Positions 4,341 through 6,104 of a stretch of 6,104 nt of DNA are shown here, piece by piece. The notes beneath the pieces are model-generated. The model ran no database searches and was not told where the DNA came from. It worked only from the letters and a program-made list of their open reading frames with translations. Position numbers and translations under genes: made by a program. Each line of letters begins with the position of its first letter. Positions within the stretch are counted from its first letter, which is position 1. Source of the stretch: Candidatus Woesearchaeota archaeon (GTDB lineage: Archaea; Nanobdellota; Nanobdellia; Woesearchaeales; UBA10200). The stretch lies in contig JAGVZX010000061.1 of NCBI GenBank assembly GCA_018302185.1, positions 1 to 6,104 on the forward strand. The letters are read 5' to 3'.

Positions 4341-4405
4341 TATGAAGATATAGATTGAAAAACTAAATATAATATGTCACAACCAAAGATCAATCCTAAT
4401 TAAAA

Positions 4406-6104
4406 ATGGCGCTTCCTATAACAAATAACAACCTTCAGCTGAAAGTCGCAGAAGCAGTGCAGGATGATGTAAATAAAGGCATCGTAAGAGTGGATTCTGG
4501 GTTTATGCAGAAGATAAATATAAGGCCAGGAGATATTGTAGAGATCGAAGGTGAGAGAAAGACAGTAGGCATAGTTGACAGGGCATATCCAGGAGACTTT
4601 GGCCTGAACATAATACGCATGGATGGTATCATGAGAAGGAATGCCAAGACTTCTATAGGTGAGTTTGTCCAGGTAAGAAAGACAGAAGTTAAAGAAGCAA
4701 AAAAAGTCACTATCGCTCCTGCAAGAAAAGGCGTTATCGTAAGAGCTTCTCCAGGAACATTCAAGCAGGGACTTCTTGGCAGGGCAATTGTAAAAGGAGA
4801 CATAGTTTCTCTCGGCGGCACTACAAGAAGAAGAAACACCATGAGCACAAATCCTTTCTTTGATGATATTTTCTCAATGCTGGATGAAAGCGCAATCGGT
4901 TTTGGTTTTGGTGACATAAAATTCATTGTTGTTGATGTAAATCCAAAAGGTTCAGCTGTCATAACTGAGATGACTGACATTGTCCTTAATCCAGAAGCTA
5001 TTGATGTAAAGGAAGAAGCAACACCAGATGTAACTTACGAAGATATCGGTGGATTAGAAGATGAGATAAAAAAGATAAGAGAGATGGTAGAGCTGCCATT
5101 AAGGCATCCTGAAATTTTTGAGAGATTAGGGATTGAAGCGCCAAAAGGAGTATTGCTGCATGGCCCTCCAGGAACAGGTAAAACACTCCTAGCGAAAGCA
5201 GTTGCAAATGAAACTAACTCGCATTTTATCGTCATTAATGGTCCTGAAATTATGTCGAAATTCTACGGTCAGAGTGAGGAAAACCTTAGGAACACATTCG
5301 AAGACGCAGAAAAAAACGCTCCAAGCATTATATTCATCGATGAGATAGATGCAATCGCTCCAAAAAGAGAAGAATCTCGAGGAGAAGTTGAAAGAAGAGT
5401 TGTTGCGCAGTTGCTTGCATTGATGGACGGATTAAAAAGCCGAGGAAAAGTTGTTGTCATCGCTGCAACTAACATCCCTAATGTCATAGACCCAGCATTA
5501 AGACGCCCAGGAAGATTTGACAGAGAAGTAGAAGTAGGCGTGCCAAGCAAGGAAGGCAGATTAAATATTTTAAAAATACATTCAAGAAACATGCCATTGG
5601 CAAAAAACGTTGACCTTAGCGAGATTGCTCAGATAACATACGGTTTTGTAGGCGCAGATTTAAGCGCTCTTGTTAAAGAGGCTGCAATGATCGTGCTGAG
5701 AAAAGTTCTCCCAGAATTAAAGTTGAAAGAAGATGAGCCTATCTCAAGAGAAGTTCTTGAAAAATTAAGTGTCTCTCAAAAGCATTTCAAGGAAGCATTA
5801 AAGATAGTAAGGCCAAGTGCATTGAGAGAAGTGTTTGTTGAGATCCCAAATGTGCGATGGACAGATGTAGGCGGCTTAGATGAAGTCAAGCAAGAGCTTA
5901 AAGAGACAGTTGAATGGCCATTGAAGAATCCTGATGCATTCAAAAGGATGGGAGTAAGGCCACCTAGAGGAGTTTTATTATATGGCGCGCCAGGAGCCGG
6001 AAAGACAATGCTGGCAAAAGCAGTTGCAAGAGAGAGTGATGCTAATTTTATCTCAATCAAAGGCCCTGAATTATTAAGTAAATGGGTAGGCGAATCAGAA
6101 AAAG
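4406..6104 (+). CDS. cdc48: Cdc48/VAT-type AAA+ ATPase (VCP-like unfoldase), 3' end beyond the window
   Basis: Hexameric AAA+ unfoldases of this family extract and unfold proteins with ATP, often feeding the proteasome in archaea. The 566 visible codons give the expected order. The N domain (about 1-200) has a double-psi barrel half (MALPITNNNLQLKVAEA, RMDGIMRRNA) and a second half with the GGTTRRRN and NPFFDDIF segments. D1 follows with GPPGTGKT (253-260), Walker B IIFIDEIDAIAP (308-319), sensor-1 N356 and the arginine-finger region RRPGRFDRE (366-374). D2 begins near 484 with WTDVGGLDEVK and has Walker A GAPGAGKT (527-534). D2 Walker B and the C-terminus lie beyond the window. Full-length members are about 730-800 residues. 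The ATG at 4406 gives the standard family N-terminus; upstream codons do not resemble it. It stands alone with its own promoter, divergent from the tRNA gene. Confidence 0.96.
   Translation, partial: MALPITNNNLQLKVAEAVQDDVNKGIVRVDSGFMQKINIRPGDIVEIEGERKTVGIVDRAYPGDFGLNIIRMDGIMRRNAKTSIGEFVQVRKTEVKEAKKVTIAPARKGVIVRASPGTFKQGLLGRAIVKGDIVSLGGTTRRRNTMSTNPFFDDIFSMLDESAIGFGFGDIKFIVVDVNPKGSAVITEMTDIVLNPEAIDVKEEATPDVTYEDIGGLEDEIKKIREMVELPLRHPEIFERLGIEAPKGVLLHGPPGTGKTLLAKAVANETNSHFIVINGPEIMSKFYGQSEENLRNTFEDAEKNAPSIIFIDEIDAIAPKREESRGEVERRVVAQLLALMDGLKSRGKVVVIAATNIPNVIDPALRRPGRFDREVEVGVPSKEGRLNILKIHSRNMPLAKNVDLSEIAQITYGFVGADLSALVKEAAMIVLRKVLPELKLKEDEPISREVLEKLSVSQKHFKEALKIVRPSALREVFVEIPNVRWTDVGGLDEVKQELKETVEWPLKNPDAFKRMGVRPPRGVLLYGAPGAGKTMLAKAVARESDANFISIKGPELLSKWVGESEK

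Noticed and set aside
4435..6060. Minus-strand ORFs opposite the Cdc48 gene, up to 181 codons
   Set aside because: They are shadows of the conserved ATPase frame; their translations are low-complexity Ser/Leu/Pro-rich sequences with no recognisable domain.

Overview
The window is archaeal and AT-rich. The evidence is an alanyl-tRNA synthetase of the archaeal class, a VAT/Cdc48-type AAA+ ATPase, a ZPR1-type zinc protein, TATA-box promoters at leaderless or short-leader spacing, GGTGA-type ribosome binding, T-run terminators and a tRNA gene interrupted by bulge-helix-bulge introns. The lone genes, the CxxC-x17-CxxC mini zinc ribbon and the coding style suggest a DPANN archaeon (Woesearchaeota-like). 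That placement is an inference and is not proven here.

Layout. Positions 1-497 (minus) hold a ZPR1-type zinc finger protein whose C-terminus is cut by the window edge. Positions 660-899 (minus) hold a 79-residue glycine-rich zinc ribbon protein. Both have their own TATA box preceded by the same 10-bp sequence, AAAAACCGCA. Positions 900-1178 are intergenic and contain a GC-rich island (976-1107, about 49% GC against 18-26% in its flanks). It folds as RNA into a long closing helix with G-U wobbles and tandem G-A mismatches that favour a plus-strand transcript, and it is my best candidate for an undescribed noncoding RNA. Positions 1179-3833 (plus) are alaS, probably leaderless.

Positions 3834-4059 lie between the convergent alaS and tRNA genes. 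They hold terminators at each end and an unexplained cluster of GGTNACC-like sites: an imperfect hairpin with two alternative 3' arms, then four units starting exactly 20 bp apart. Positions 4060-4204 (minus) are tRNA-Leu(UAA) with two introns: a 35-nt intron at the canonical 37/38 site and a 24-nt intron inside the variable arm, leaving a 14-nt middle exon. Positions 4205-4405 carry the divergent promoters of the tRNA and of the ATPase gene. Positions 4406-6104 (plus) are the first 566 codons of the Cdc48/VAT ATPase, which runs off the right edge.

The genes are housekeeping functions in translation (alaS, tRNA-Leu) and protein quality control (Cdc48, possibly ZPR1). They do not form one operon: nearly every gene has its own promoter and terminator. 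The novelty is in the spaces between them and inside the tRNA.
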